Source: an uncultured Treponema sp.
Lineage (GTDB): Bacteria > Spirochaetota > Spirochaetia > Treponematales > Treponemataceae
DNA: 13,408 nucleotides
Reading direction: 5' to 3'
NCBI GenBank assembly: GCA_905372265.1
Contig: CAJPOL010000046.1
Coordinates: forward strand, 1-13,408
Below, piece by piece: positions 1 through 7,415 of this stretch (position 1 is the first letter of the stretch; the number at the start of each line of letters is the position of its first letter). The position numbers and the translations under genes were made by a program. Under the pieces are notes generated by a model, which saw nothing but the letters and a program-made list of their open reading frames with translations, ran no database searches and was not told the DNA's origin.

Positions 1-1587
1 CTGACGGCAACGCTTAAAAAGAACAAAGCGGAAATCAAAAAGCCGTTTACCGTTAGGGTAGTCGGCATTGCCGAACAGCAGGTAGAGCATGCCCTTAGTG
101 CCGCAACGGTTACGCCGCTTGTTATCCAAAAGTCTCAGTATCAGATTACGTTGAGCGGTTCAAGCGAGTCGACGCTCAGTGCGCTTTTAACATGGACTTC
201 AAGCCATCCTGCCGTTATCGATGTCAAAGGCAAGCCTTCCGGTACATATCCGGTAACGCCGCCTGCTGAAAAAACTATTGTTACGTTAACGGCAAAAGCG
301 GAAAAGGCGGGAATAGCAAAAGAAAAAAACTTTACCGTTACCGTGTTCCCCGAAAACAGCAATCCGAGTTTGGATGAGTGGTTCGACGCCGCTATTCCAA
401 AGGAAGTGACAACCGATATCGACTTACCGGCAAATTATGACGGCACATCTGCAACAGCCATAACGTGGACGTCAAGCAACGACGCGGCGCTTAAGGTTCA
501 GGGATCGAAAGGCTGCATCATGCCTGATTTAGTAGATCAGCCGGTTATCCTTACTGCAAAACTGACCTATAACAGTCAAGTCATCGAAAAGCCTATTTCT
601 ATTACCGTAAAGCGGCTTACACGGGTGGAACATTCAGGTACGAACGGCGATGGGCATTTTATTTCCGACATTATTGACTTTCCCGGCAATGAAATTATCA
701 TAACAAAAGAATTTAGGGATAGGGATACCGGAGAGCCCAAAAAAACGGGCGTCCGTTTTTCCTACACTGACCTTGATATTCCGCATAAACGCTTTAAAGC
801 ACAGGGAACCCATACGCTGTCTAATGACGGTACATGGGTTGCAATAGGAAGTGCGGAACATAGAAATTGCATAGAAGCACGAGGGGAGGGCATGTTCCCA
901 TATAGAAGGATGGCGAAGCTTTTTAACCAGCCGAGGATTACACTGCGCGATTTTGCCGCCCTTTTTCACTTACCGCTTTCGACGGGCGAACAAGAGCTGT
1001 TTGATATACTGCATAACTGGCACCCCCTATCAGTGAGTTCATATACCGCTTTCAAAAAGCTTTCGGAAACGGAACAAACCGGCGTGCTCAAAAAATGGAT
1101 TGACGGCACGAGAAAAGGGCTAGCGCTTGCTGAGTCGCTTCCCGAAACCGCTTCATGTGAAGACATTTTGCAAAAAATAGTTGATGACAAGTTCAACCAA
1201 GGAAAACAGAAAGCATCGCCGAAGATATATGAGTATGGAATACGGGGCAGCAACGGCTCTTATTGGTTCGGTGCGTACACTGTTTACGAAAAGGGAAAAA
1301 AGTGGTTTGAAGAAGACGGTACCTATTCCCATTATGGTAGTGAAAGTAACGGTAAAGAGATATGGTTTAGTAATCACGGTTTAAACTTTCATTATCATTA
1401 TGGCAAGGAGTTCTATTCCGGCAAACTGAACAGCGATGGTACCGAATTTACGGGAAAGAAAAGAGGCAGCAGTGAATCTATTACGGTTACCATAAAGGAC
1501 AACAAAAACGGCACCATCACCATACAGGTCAACGGGCATACGTATACCCTCAAATTCGAGGGAGATTGGTTGCAAATTATAAAATGA
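1..1587 (+). CDS. Ig-like repeat protein (atrophied bacterial Ig domains), 5'-truncated
   Basis: The frame is open from base 1 to the TGA at 1585-1587, so 528 residues of the C-terminal part are visible and the start lies outside the window; the TTG at 151 is internal. Visible residues 1-23 are the end of one repeat, about 28-116 a second and about 122-204 a third. Each repeat ends in the pattern (V/I)LTAK/T...K.F/I(T/S)(V/I)TV, and the two fuller ones carry (L/I)TWTSS followed by V.G. This matches the atrophied bacterial Ig (aBig) families common in treponemal exported proteins. Residues 205-528 are not recognised. They include a predicted helical stretch (about 310-400) and a glycine- and aromatic-rich, probably beta-stranded tail (about 420-528) ending KFEGDWLQIIK. 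Export to the periplasm or cell surface is inferred from the family, because the signal peptide is not in view. Ligand and role are unknown. Confidence 0.85.
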   Translation: MTATLKKNKAEIKKPFTVRVVGIAEQQVEHALSAATVTPLVIQKSQYQITLSGSSESTLSALLTWTSSHPAVIDVKGKPSGTYPVTPPAEKTIVTLTAKAEKAGIAKEKNFTVTVFPENSNPSLDEWFDAAIPKEVTTDIDLPANYDGTSATAITWTSSNDAALKVQGSKGCIMPDLVDQPVILTAKLTYNSQVIEKPISITVKRLTRVEHSGTNGDGHFISDIIDFPGNEIIITKEFRDRDTGEPKKTGVRFSYTDLDIPHKRFKAQGTHTLSNDGTWVAIGSAEHRNCIEARGEGMFPYRRMAKLFNQPRITLRDFAALFHLPLSTGEQELFDILHNWHPLSVSSYTAFKKLSETEQTGVLKKWIDGTRKGLALAESLPETASCEDILQKIVDDKFNQGKQKASPKIYEYGIRGSNGSYWFGAYTVYEKGKKWFEEDGTYSHYGSESNGKEIWFSNHGLNFHYHYGKEFYSGKLNSDGTEFTGKKRGSSESITVTIKDNKNGTITIQVNGHTYTLKFEGDWLQIIK

Positions 1588-1610
1588 TACTAGGCTGAGC
1601 GCCGCGCATA

Positions 1611-1647
1611 CAGCTATCCGAAAAGCGGTTTGTTTTTCGGATAGCTG
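1611..1647. repeat. Perfect 14-bp inverted repeat downstream of the Ig-repeat gene
   Basis: Arms cagctatccgaaaa (1611-1624) and ttttcggatagctg (1634-1647) are exact reverse complements around a 9-base loop. It starts 24 bases after the stop codon and could end or protect the upstream mRNA. The arm is followed by cttaaaacc rather than a T-run, so it is not a classic intrinsic terminator in the + direction. On the - strand it is likewise followed by tatgcg, with no U-tract. Confidence 0.6.
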
Positions 1648-1765
1648 CTTAAAACCGGCAAAGCCTTTCAGCTCGCTTTTATCATAGTGATTCAAGAGCG
1701 GTTACTACCCCGGTGCTCTTGCCAACGCTCTGCGTCGGGGTTGTTGATTTCCATACGGCAGATAA

Positions 1766-1795
1766 TAGACAACAATACGCTTTATAGTTTATAGT
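1766..1795 (+). promoter_or_regulatory. Possible promoter of the two-component operon
   Basis: TAGACA (1766-1771) and TATAGT (1790-1795, 5/6 to the -10 consensus) are 18 bases apart. A second TATAGT lies at 1783-1788 as part of a short direct repeat. A start here would give a very short leader before the TTG at 1812. This is assigned from consensus only. Confidence 0.3.
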
Positions 1796-1811
1796 GAACG
1801 GGGAATTGTAA

Positions 1812-3515
1812 TTGCAAAAAAAGATGTCTTTATCATTTCATGATCAAATTCTCCGCATCATAACGATTCATACGCTTTTACCGCTCTTTTTGGTTATTGC
1901 AGCGGTTTTTATTTTTTCGATTATTTCTTTTGATAGAGGAGTGCTTGCGGAAAACAGAAACGATAATGAACTGATCGGGCAGGAGCTGACTACTTTATTT
2001 ACACTATACAGCACCGCACTTAATTCGTCTGTACTCACATTTGATGTTCATTCCATAAGAAACGATAGCAATGCAGCATCTGCTTTTTTGACCATGATGA
2101 TTCAATTTATGAATCGTCAAGGAAATATGGCCGATTTTTATTTATTTGATGAATCATACGCTTGTATCATAAGCTCTGCGGGCTTATCACCGGTGTTTAT
2201 GCCGCCGAAAGCCGGAAAGAATTGGGGCTTAGTTCATAAAATGAATCATCGCCCCGAAGAAGTGCATTGTGTTTTTTCTCATGGTAACTTGCTTATTGGA
2301 AAAAGGATACAGAACGGATATGCTGTTTTTTCTATTCCCGAATCATTTTTTCAAACTCAACTATTTGAAAAACAATCAATGATTATCGTTTCCAATGAGT
2401 ATAATGAAGCATATACGGCATCTTCCGCTCTCTTTTTAAAATCTTTCAACATACTGCGTACTGAAGCCGTCTCAGCTGATTCTTTTTTTAAATTTAATAA
2501 TCAATGGTATTTTAAAAAAATAAGCAATCATATAATCGGAGATAACAAAATACGGATATATACTATATCAGCAATAAAGCGGATTCTTATTACACTGATT
2601 TGCGAAGGATGTATCTTATTTTTTCTCATTATACTATCAGGTTTTATCAGTTGTAATGCCGCCGTTAAAACTATCAATAAAAAGACTGCCGCTATTGATA
2701 CTATCGTTGCATGTTTAGCAGAAGTACAAAAAGGCAATTTCTCATCGTATATGAATATAGAAGCTGACAATGAATTTGCGATTATTGCTGACTCATATAA
2801 CATCATGATCGGCAGTATCGGTTCTTTGATACAAAAAAATAAAGAAATTATGAAAGAAACGGTTTCCGCACAGATAAAACAGCTCGAAAGTCAGTTTAAT
2901 CCTCACTTCCTATTTAATACGCTCGAAAATATAAAGTATATGGTACAACTGGAGCCGCATAGTATACCGGTAATCATCAACAATCTTTCCGAACTGCTGC
3001 GGTACAGTATCAGTATAAGCGAAAGTAATGTCTCGTTAGCTGAAGATTTAAAATATACGGAAAACTATTTATCGATTCAAAAATTCAGATTTCGAACTTC
3101 ACTCACTTATTTGATCGATATTGCTCCTGAAACAAAAAACTGCATTGTTCCAAAGCTGCTTATTCAGCCTTTGATTGAAAATTCTATTGTACATGGGTAC
3201 GGTACGGGACAAAAACGGCAGCTTGCTATTACTGTAAGAACTCATATACGGGACGGAAAATTGTGTGTATATGTTACAGACAACGGTATGGGCATGAATG
3301 AAGGGCAGACTCGCGAGCTGCGTACTATTCTTGAACAAAACCGCCGGACCGTAAAACATTTCGGATTATATAATATTCGGCGGAGACTGACACTGTTATA
3401 TGGATCAATGGCCGATTTTACCATTGAAAGCAGTGCAGGGAAAGGTACAACCGTGGGACTTTCTTTTCCGGCAATATTTAAGGAGGCCGGACGTGTACAA
3501 AGTATTGATTGTTGA
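1812..3515 (+). CDS. Sensor histidine kinase, LytS/YesM type
   Basis: This 567-residue membrane sensor kinase should autophosphorylate on a histidine and pass phosphate to the regulator encoded next. Membrane segments are at about 16-40 and 258-280 and enclose an extracytoplasmic sensor region of about 215 residues. A HAMP-like linker (about 281-340) follows. The His_kinase core (Pfam His_kinase type) has QFNPHFLFNTLENIK with His365 as the likely phospho-site. The HATPase domain shows the N-box LIENSIVHGYG (Asn457), TDNGMGMN (Asp490, Gly492, Gly494), HFGLYNIRRRL and the C-terminal GKGTTVGLSFP. A TTG start at 1812 is chosen because ggggaa (1800-1805) sits 6 bases upstream; an ATG at 1824 is in frame but has no Shine-Dalgarno. 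The gene is strikingly AT-rich: 2341-2400 and 2461-2520 each have only 15 G+C in 60. It overlaps the regulator gene by 23 bases. The neighbouring Tct transporter suggests carboxylate sensing, by inference. Confidence 0.92.
   Translation: MQKKMSLSFHDQILRIITIHTLLPLFLVIAAVFIFSIISFDRGVLAENRNDNELIGQELTTLFTLYSTALNSSVLTFDVHSIRNDSNAASAFLTMMIQFMNRQGNMADFYLFDESYACIISSAGLSPVFMPPKAGKNWGLVHKMNHRPEEVHCVFSHGNLLIGKRIQNGYAVFSIPESFFQTQLFEKQSMIIVSNEYNEAYTASSALFLKSFNILRTEAVSADSFFKFNNQWYFKKISNHIIGDNKIRIYTISAIKRILITLICEGCILFFLIILSGFISCNAAVKTINKKTAAIDTIVACLAEVQKGNFSSYMNIEADNEFAIIADSYNIMIGSIGSLIQKNKEIMKETVSAQIKQLESQFNPHFLFNTLENIKYMVQLEPHSIPVIINNLSELLRYSISISESNVSLAEDLKYTENYLSIQKFRFRTSLTYLIDIAPETKNCIVPKLLIQPLIENSIVHGYGTGQKRQLAITVRTHIRDGKLCVYVTDNGMGMNEGQTRELRTILEQNRRTVKHFGLYNIRRRLTLLYGSMADFTIESSAGKGTTVGLSFPAIFKEAGRVQSIDC
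3481..3486 (+). promoter_or_regulatory. Ribosome binding site fixing the regulator's GTG start
   Basis: AGGAGG lies inside the end of the kinase gene, 6 bases before the GTG at 3493. It supports GTG 3493 over the longer in-frame reading from ATG 3400, whose extra 31 residues are just an alternative frame of the kinase C-terminus. The arrangement implies translational coupling. Confidence 0.8.
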
Positions 3516-4251
3516 AGATGAAGAGCTGATACGGAAAGGACTGATCTTCACAACGAACTGGCTCGCACTAGGATGTACTGTTGTAGGTGAAGCCGCTGAC
3601 GGTGAAGAAGGTCTTGAGAAAATAGTTGAACTTACTCCTGATATTATCATTGCCGATATATGTATGCCTGTCCTCTCCGGTCTTGAAATGATTCAAAAAG
3701 CACAGGAGGCAGGCAATTCTTTCTACCCGATTATATTATCGAGTTATTCCGATTTTGAGTATGCTCGCATATCAATACATTTAGGCGTTTTTGAATATCT
3801 CTTAAAACCCATAGATGAACAGGTCTTAGCTTCGGTTATTACACGTATAACAAAACAGCTTGATGAAAAAACAAATACCCATGCCGCTATTTCCGGCAAT
3901 ATTTTTGTTTTCCCTGACATCCCCGATACAAAAGAAAACTTTTTTGTTACTCAAGCGGTAAAATACATACAACAATATTACAATACGCCTATTACCATAC
4001 AGATGGTTGCAGCAGACTTAAAGGTGTCTATCAGTTATTTAAGCCGGAAAATCAAGAAAATCACCAACCTTACTTTTTTAGATATTTTAAACGGTTATAG
4101 GATAACCCGCGCCGTTGAACTTTTGCGTACCGGACAGTACCGTGTTTATGAAGTTGCCGATATGACAGGATTTGTAAATTATAAATACTTCTCTGCGGTT
4201 TTTAAGCGGTATACGGGCTATTCGCCCTCTTCGTTAGTTCATTTTTCCTGA
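3493..4251 (+). CDS. Response regulator, receiver plus AraC-type DNA-binding domain (YesN-like)
   Basis: This 252-residue cytoplasmic transcription regulator is the likely partner of the kinase just upstream. The receiver domain (1 to about 125) begins VYKVLIVEDEE with acidic Glu8/Asp9. It has the phosphoacceptor Asp55 in IIIADICMP, Ser83 in ILSSYSD and Lys105 in LLKPI. The C-terminal region (about 150-252) is an AraC/XylS double helix-turn-helix: ITIQMVAADLKVSISYLSRKIKK, then VYEVADMTGFVNYKYFSAVFKRYTG. The linker between domains is short; full-length YesN-type proteins are often much longer, so this is a compact version. The GTG start follows AGGAGG by 6 bases and overlaps the kinase by 23 bases. 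The tctC gene begins 91 bases after the stop, making the Tct transporter operon the most likely target; this is inferred from position. Confidence 0.93.
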   Translation: MYKVLIVEDEELIRKGLIFTTNWLALGCTVVGEAADGEEGLEKIVELTPDIIIADICMPVLSGLEMIQKAQEAGNSFYPIILSSYSDFEYARISIHLGVFEYLLKPIDEQVLASVITRITKQLDEKTNTHAAISGNIFVFPDIPDTKENFFVTQAVKYIQQYYNTPITIQMVAADLKVSISYLSRKIKKITNLTFLDILNGYRITRAVELLRTGQYRVYEVADMTGFVNYKYFSAVFKRYTGYSPSSLVHFS

Positions 4252-4272
4252 CTTTTTTCCCCTTTTTTCGGA

Positions 4273-4301
4273 TTGCGTTTTCATATATGCGGATTTAAAC
4301 T
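4273..4301 (+). promoter_or_regulatory. Possible tctC promoter
   Basis: TTGCGT (4273-4278) and TAAACT (4296-4301, 4/6 to consensus) have a 17-base spacer and lie 41 bases before the tctC ATG. The weak -10 would suit a promoter needing an activator such as the AraC-type regulator upstream. No convincing direct-repeat binding site for that regulator was identified. Confidence 0.3.
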
Positions 4302-4342
4302 TAAAAAACACTTAGTTTTAAATAGAGAATGGAGGTACTGCT

Positions 4343-5332
4343 ATGAAAAAAACTAACTTATTGGCAGCAGCAGCGGCATTGATACTCTTTGCCGGCTGTA
4401 CAAAAAAAGATGCGGGTACAGCTTCAACCCCAAATGACGGTGCCGCATGGAAACCGGCGAAAGACGTGAGCGTTATTGTCGCGTATAAGGCGGGAAGCGG
4501 TACTGATACCGGCGCCCGTATTTTATGTTCCATCGCCGAAAAATACGTCGGAGAAACCTTAGTCGTTGTAAACAAAGAAGGAGCTGACGGTAAAATCGGA
4601 TATACCGCACTTGCAAATGCAAAACCCGACGGATATACCATCGGATTTATCAATTTGCCGACGTTCAACTCTCTGGCTGCCGAAGAAAACAGCTCTTTTA
4701 CGGTCGATTCAATTGTGCCTATTGTAAATCACTTATTTGAACCTTCCGTTATAGTTGTACGGAAAGATGCTCCGTGGGACACTATTGAAGATTTAATTGC
4801 GTACTGTAAAAACCATCCGAATGAAGTTAAATGCTCAACAAACGGTGTTAAAGCATCAAATCACATCGGAGCACAACTGTTGGCAAAAAGTGCCGGTTTT
4901 GTTTTCAGCTGCATTCCCTACGGCGGAACCGCAGATCAACTGCTCGCCCTTCGTCAAGGAGAAGTGCAAGTTTCCGTACCTAAGGCAGGGGATATAACAA
5001 GCCTTATCGGCGAAAACGGCGAATTGAAAGTACTCGCCTCTTTTACGGAAGAACGTCTTGCCGACTTACAGGATGTTCCTACCCTGAAAGAAAAAGGATA
5101 CAATCTTGTCTACGGCTCCGCTCGTGCATTGGTTGCTCCTAAGGGAACACCCCAAAATGTTATCGATTTTTATGTTGATGCTTTTAAAAAGACAATGGAA
5201 GATCCCGATAATATCCAAAAAAGTAAAAATGCAGGATTATCGCTCAACTTCATGTCACCGGAAGCACTCGGAGCATTCATTGATAAAGAAGATGATTTTG
5301 TAAAAAACACGCTTCCCGGATTATTTGACTAA
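4343..5332 (+). CDS. tctC: Tripartite tricarboxylate transporter substrate-binding lipoprotein TctC
   Basis: This 329-residue protein binds a carboxylate outside the inner membrane and delivers it to TctA/TctB. The signal peptide ends in the lipobox LFAGC, with Cys19 as the lipidated residue, so it is membrane-anchored instead of free as in many proteobacterial Bug proteins. The family (TctC/Bug) is shown by AYKAGSGTDTGARIL, NKEGADGKIGYTALANAKPDGYTIG, PYGGTADQLLALRQGEVQVSV and FTEERLADLQDVPTLKEKGYN. The ATG at 4343 has GGAGGT (4331-4336) 6 bases upstream. The length is normal for the family. The substrate cannot be read from sequence; citrate-like, dicarboxylate or aromatic acids are all known in the family. 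It is first gene of tctCBA and is separated from tctB by a long hairpin. Confidence 0.95.
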   Translation: MKKTNLLAAAAALILFAGCTKKDAGTASTPNDGAAWKPAKDVSVIVAYKAGSGTDTGARILCSIAEKYVGETLVVVNKEGADGKIGYTALANAKPDGYTIGFINLPTFNSLAAEENSSFTVDSIVPIVNHLFEPSVIVVRKDAPWDTIEDLIAYCKNHPNEVKCSTNGVKASNHIGAQLLAKSAGFVFSCIPYGGTADQLLALRQGEVQVSVPKAGDITSLIGENGELKVLASFTEERLADLQDVPTLKEKGYNLVYGSARALVAPKGTPQNVIDFYVDAFKKTMEDPDNIQKSKNAGLSLNFMSPEALGAFIDKEDDFVKNTLPGLFD

Positions 5333-5348
5333 ACGGGATTATCTATCA

Positions 5349-5392
5349 GCAGTAACTGTTTTAAAACCAACCGAATTTTAAAACAGTTCTGC
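5349..5392 (+). promoter_or_regulatory. Long hairpin between tctC and tctB
   Basis: Arms aactgttttaaaa (5354-5366) and ttttaaaacagtt (5376-5388) pair perfectly over 13 bp around a 9-base loop. The stem extends by gcag (5349-5352)/ctgc (5389-5392) across a one-base bulge. It begins 16 bases after the tctC stop. No T-run follows, so transcript stabilisation or partial termination is more likely than full termination. That fits the usual need for more binding protein than permease. Confidence 0.65.
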
Positions 5393-5430
5393 ATGAATAT
5401 CCGCTACCGATACCATAAGGAGTATTGTAT

Positions 5431-5877
5431 ATGAAAAAAAGCGACATCGGTTTGACCGCTGCCGTTTACTGTATTGTTGCCTTTTTTTTCACTTTGACGA
5501 TGCAGTATAAACCGGAAGTCCGTATCTATCCGTATTTTGTTATGGGAGTTTTATTTACGCTCAATACCCTGTATTTAGCAAAATGTATCATTTCGTTTAT
5601 AAAAGAAAAGAAGATTGAAAACGATTATAAAACCATATTCAAGGATTTTCAGCCGAAACAATTTACAGCGGTCTTTTTATTTTCGCTCATATATGTAATC
5701 GGTATAGATATCATCGGATTTTACCCGGCGAGTTTTTTATACCTTGTAGGCACACTGTACTTTTTAAAAGTCAGGCTACCCGTTATTGCGATAACTGTGA
5801 TTGTTTTCGGCTGTGTTATCTTTTTTGCTTTTTCAAAATTTCTCCGTGTTCCGCTGCCCGGCGGTTTATTTTTTTAG
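5431..5877 (+). CDS. tctB: Tripartite tricarboxylate transporter small membrane subunit TctB
   Basis: This 148-residue integral membrane protein is the small, poorly conserved partner of TctA. Four hydrophobic segments are visible: about 7-24 (LTAAVYCIVAFFFTLTM), 30-55, 74-98 (FTAVFLFSLIYVIGIDIIGF) and 105-140 (FLYLVGTLYFL and VIAITVIVFGCVIFFAF). It ends FLRVPLPGGLFF, a C-terminal LP.G pattern common in TctB proteins. The ATG at 5431 is preferred over the TTG at 5425 because AAGGAG (5417-5422) then has normal spacing. The stop is 9 bases before the tctA start, and the tctA ribosome binding site overlaps the tctB stop codon, implying coupling. Identification rests on position and topology more than on sequence identity. 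Confidence 0.88.
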   Translation: MKKSDIGLTAAVYCIVAFFFTLTMQYKPEVRIYPYFVMGVLFTLNTLYLAKCIISFIKEKKIENDYKTIFKDFQPKQFTAVFLFSLIYVIGIDIIGFYPASFLYLVGTLYFLKVRLPVIAITVIVFGCVIFFAFSKFLRVPLPGGLFF

Positions 5878-5881
5878 GAGG
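5876..5881 (+). promoter_or_regulatory. tctA ribosome binding site overlapping the tctB stop codon
   Basis: AGGAGG starts inside the tctB TAG (5875-5877) and lies 5 bases before the tctA ATG at 5887. This is close to ideal and typical of coupled subunits. Confidence 0.8.
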
Positions 5882-5886
5882 CCTTT

Positions 5887-7377
5887 ATGTTATCTGATAT
5901 AGCTGCGGGGTTTTTAAATGCGGTCATGCCGATTAATATATTGGCAATGGCGATAAGTGTTTCGGTAGGTATTATTATCGGGGCGCTTCCCGGACTGTCG
6001 GCAGCCATGGGCGTTGCCTTAATTATTCCTATCACATTTGGAATGCCTGCTTCCACGGGGCTTATTGTCCTTGCCGGTATTTATTGTGGCGCCATATTCG
6101 GCGGCTCTATTTCCGCAATTCTTATTCATACACCCGGTACCCCTGCCTCCGCGGCAACAGCAATTGACGGCTATCAGCTTACATTGAAAGGAAAAGCGGG
6201 AAAGGCCTTAGGAACAGCCTGTATTGCCTCTTTTGCCGGCGGACTTTTAAGCTGTATTTCGCTGTATTTCTTTTCGCCGACATTAGCGAAACTTGCAATG
6301 GCATTCGGTAGTCCCGAATATTTTTGGCTTTCCATTTTCGGCTTGACGATTATCGCCGGTGTAAGTACAGGGTCAATGCTGAAAGGGTTAATTTCAGGCG
6401 GATTAGGGCTTTTACTATCGACTATCGGCATGGATCCGATGAACGGCGTATTCCGCTTTACATTCGGTCAAGCCTCTTTGTATGAAGGGCTCCCATTTAC
6501 TGCCACCCTTATCGGCTTATTTTCGATGTCGCAAGTATTACTACTTGCCGACCATAAAATCAGAAAAGCCGGTGAATTAATTGAATTTGACGACCGGGTA
6601 CTTTTGAGCGGAAAGGAATTGAAGCAGATAACGCCTACGGTTATCCGTTCATGGTTAATCGGTAATATCATCGGTATTTTACCGGGGGCGGGAGCTTCAA
6701 TTGCTTCTTTCATGGGCTACAATGAGGCACGCAGAGCTTCAAAACACAAGGAAGAATTCGGACAAGGAAGTATTGAAGGAATCGCAGGTTCGGAAGCTGC
6801 AAACAATGCCGTAACGGGCGGCTCTCTTATTCCGACCTTGACACTTGGCATTCCCGGCGAAAGTGTAACGGCTGTTCTGATGGGAGGTCTTCTTATTCAG
6901 AATATGCAGCCGGGCCCGGACCTTTTTAATAAGTATTCGGCAGTTACCTATACCTTTTTTGCAGGCTTTGTACTGGTGCAATTTTTTATGCTGATACTCG
7001 GTCTTGCCGGAAGCCGTCTATTTGCCAAAATATCGCGTGTATCGGATGCCATTTTGATACCTGTTGTATTTACATTAAGTGTAGTCGGCTCCTATGCAAT
7101 CAGAAACAGTATGGCCGACGTAGCAATTATGTTTATTTTCGGTGTTATCGGGTACTTGATCAAACTATTCGATCTTAATCCGGCAGCGATTGTACTTGCT
7201 TTGATCTTAGGGCCTATCGGTGAAAAAGGAATGCGCCGCTCTTTATTATTATCAAAAGGCGACCCTTCAATACTGTTCTCAACACCTATTTGTTGGATAC
7301 TTGCTCTTTTATGTATCTTTAGTATCTTCTCACCCTTATTGATGAAAAAACTTGAAAAGCATTACGAAAATACATAA
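5887..7377 (+). CDS. tctA: Tripartite tricarboxylate transporter large membrane subunit TctA
   Basis: This 496-residue polytopic permease (about 10-12 hydrophobic segments) moves the carboxylate across the inner membrane, driven by an ion gradient. It shows the internal repeat of the TctA family (Pfam PF01970): GIIIGALPGLSAAMG around residues 28-42 in the first half, and GNIIGILPGAGASIASFMGY from about 259 in the second. Other family signatures are YCGAIFGGSISAILIHTPGTPASAATAIDGY, GSEAANNAVTGGSLIPTLTLGIPGES (GIPGES at about 321-326) and QPGPDLF. Length is typical and no key motif is missing. The ATG at 5887 is coupled to tctB. It is last gene of tctCBA; the tetR gene starts 204 bases later after structured non-coding sequence. 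Confidence 0.97.
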   Translation: MLSDIAAGFLNAVMPINILAMAISVSVGIIIGALPGLSAAMGVALIIPITFGMPASTGLIVLAGIYCGAIFGGSISAILIHTPGTPASAATAIDGYQLTLKGKAGKALGTACIASFAGGLLSCISLYFFSPTLAKLAMAFGSPEYFWLSIFGLTIIAGVSTGSMLKGLISGGLGLLLSTIGMDPMNGVFRFTFGQASLYEGLPFTATLIGLFSMSQVLLLADHKIRKAGELIEFDDRVLLSGKELKQITPTVIRSWLIGNIIGILPGAGASIASFMGYNEARRASKHKEEFGQGSIEGIAGSEAANNAVTGGSLIPTLTLGIPGESVTAVLMGGLLIQNMQPGPDLFNKYSAVTYTFFAGFVLVQFFMLILGLAGSRLFAKISRVSDAILIPVVFTLSVVGSYAIRNSMADVAIMFIFGVIGYLIKLFDLNPAAIVLALILGPIGEKGMRRSLLLSKGDPSILFSTPICWILALLCIFSIFSPLLMKKLEKHYENT

Positions 7378-7380
7378 GAC

Positions 7381-7400
7381 GAGTTTTTAAATTTAAACTC
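7381..7400 (+). terminator. Weak terminator-like stem after tctA
   Basis: gagttt (7381-7386) and aaactc (7395-7400) form a 6-bp, AT-rich stem with an 8-base loop, 3 bases after the tctA stop. It is followed by taatcttt. The stem is short and the T-tract interrupted, so termination is doubtful. Confidence 0.3.
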
Positions 7401-7415
7401 TAATCTTTCAGAGCA

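Larger units (their letters stand above)
1588..1811. other. Intergenic region with competing stem-loops
   Basis: No credible gene is seen in these 224 bases. Besides the 14-bp inverted repeat there is a second set of complementary segments: caagagc (1693-1699) with gctcttg (1715-1721), agagcg (1695-1700) with cgctct (1726-1731), and ccccg (1708-1712) with cgggg (1736-1740). The first two pairings share the same left arm, so they exclude each other. The loop of the first stem contains ttactaccccgg (1702-1713), whose reverse complement recurs at 7427-7438. The region could be a structured leader of the kinase gene, a degenerate terminator or a dispersed repeat. Confidence 0.5.

Noticed and set aside
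1381..1695. 104-codon reading frame on the - strand overlapping the Ig-repeat gene end and the gap after it
   Set aside because: Most of it is antisense to a well-supported gene, it has no evident ribosome binding site, and its start falls in the repeat-rich intergenic region.
1702..1731. Integron attC-like site, considered because oral treponemes can carry integrons
   Set aside because: The gttacta segment does not fit the GTTRRRY core, and no matching inverse core or cassette arrangement is seen.
3400..3492. N-terminal extension of the response regulator from ATG 3400
   Set aside because: These codons read the kinase C-terminus in another frame; AGGAGG and the receiver-domain boundary both place the start at GTG 3493.
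4215..4260. gggc/gccc stem and T-runs at the end of the response regulator gene
   Set aside because: The 4-bp stem is inside the coding region and about 20 bases from the T-runs, so it is not a credible terminator.
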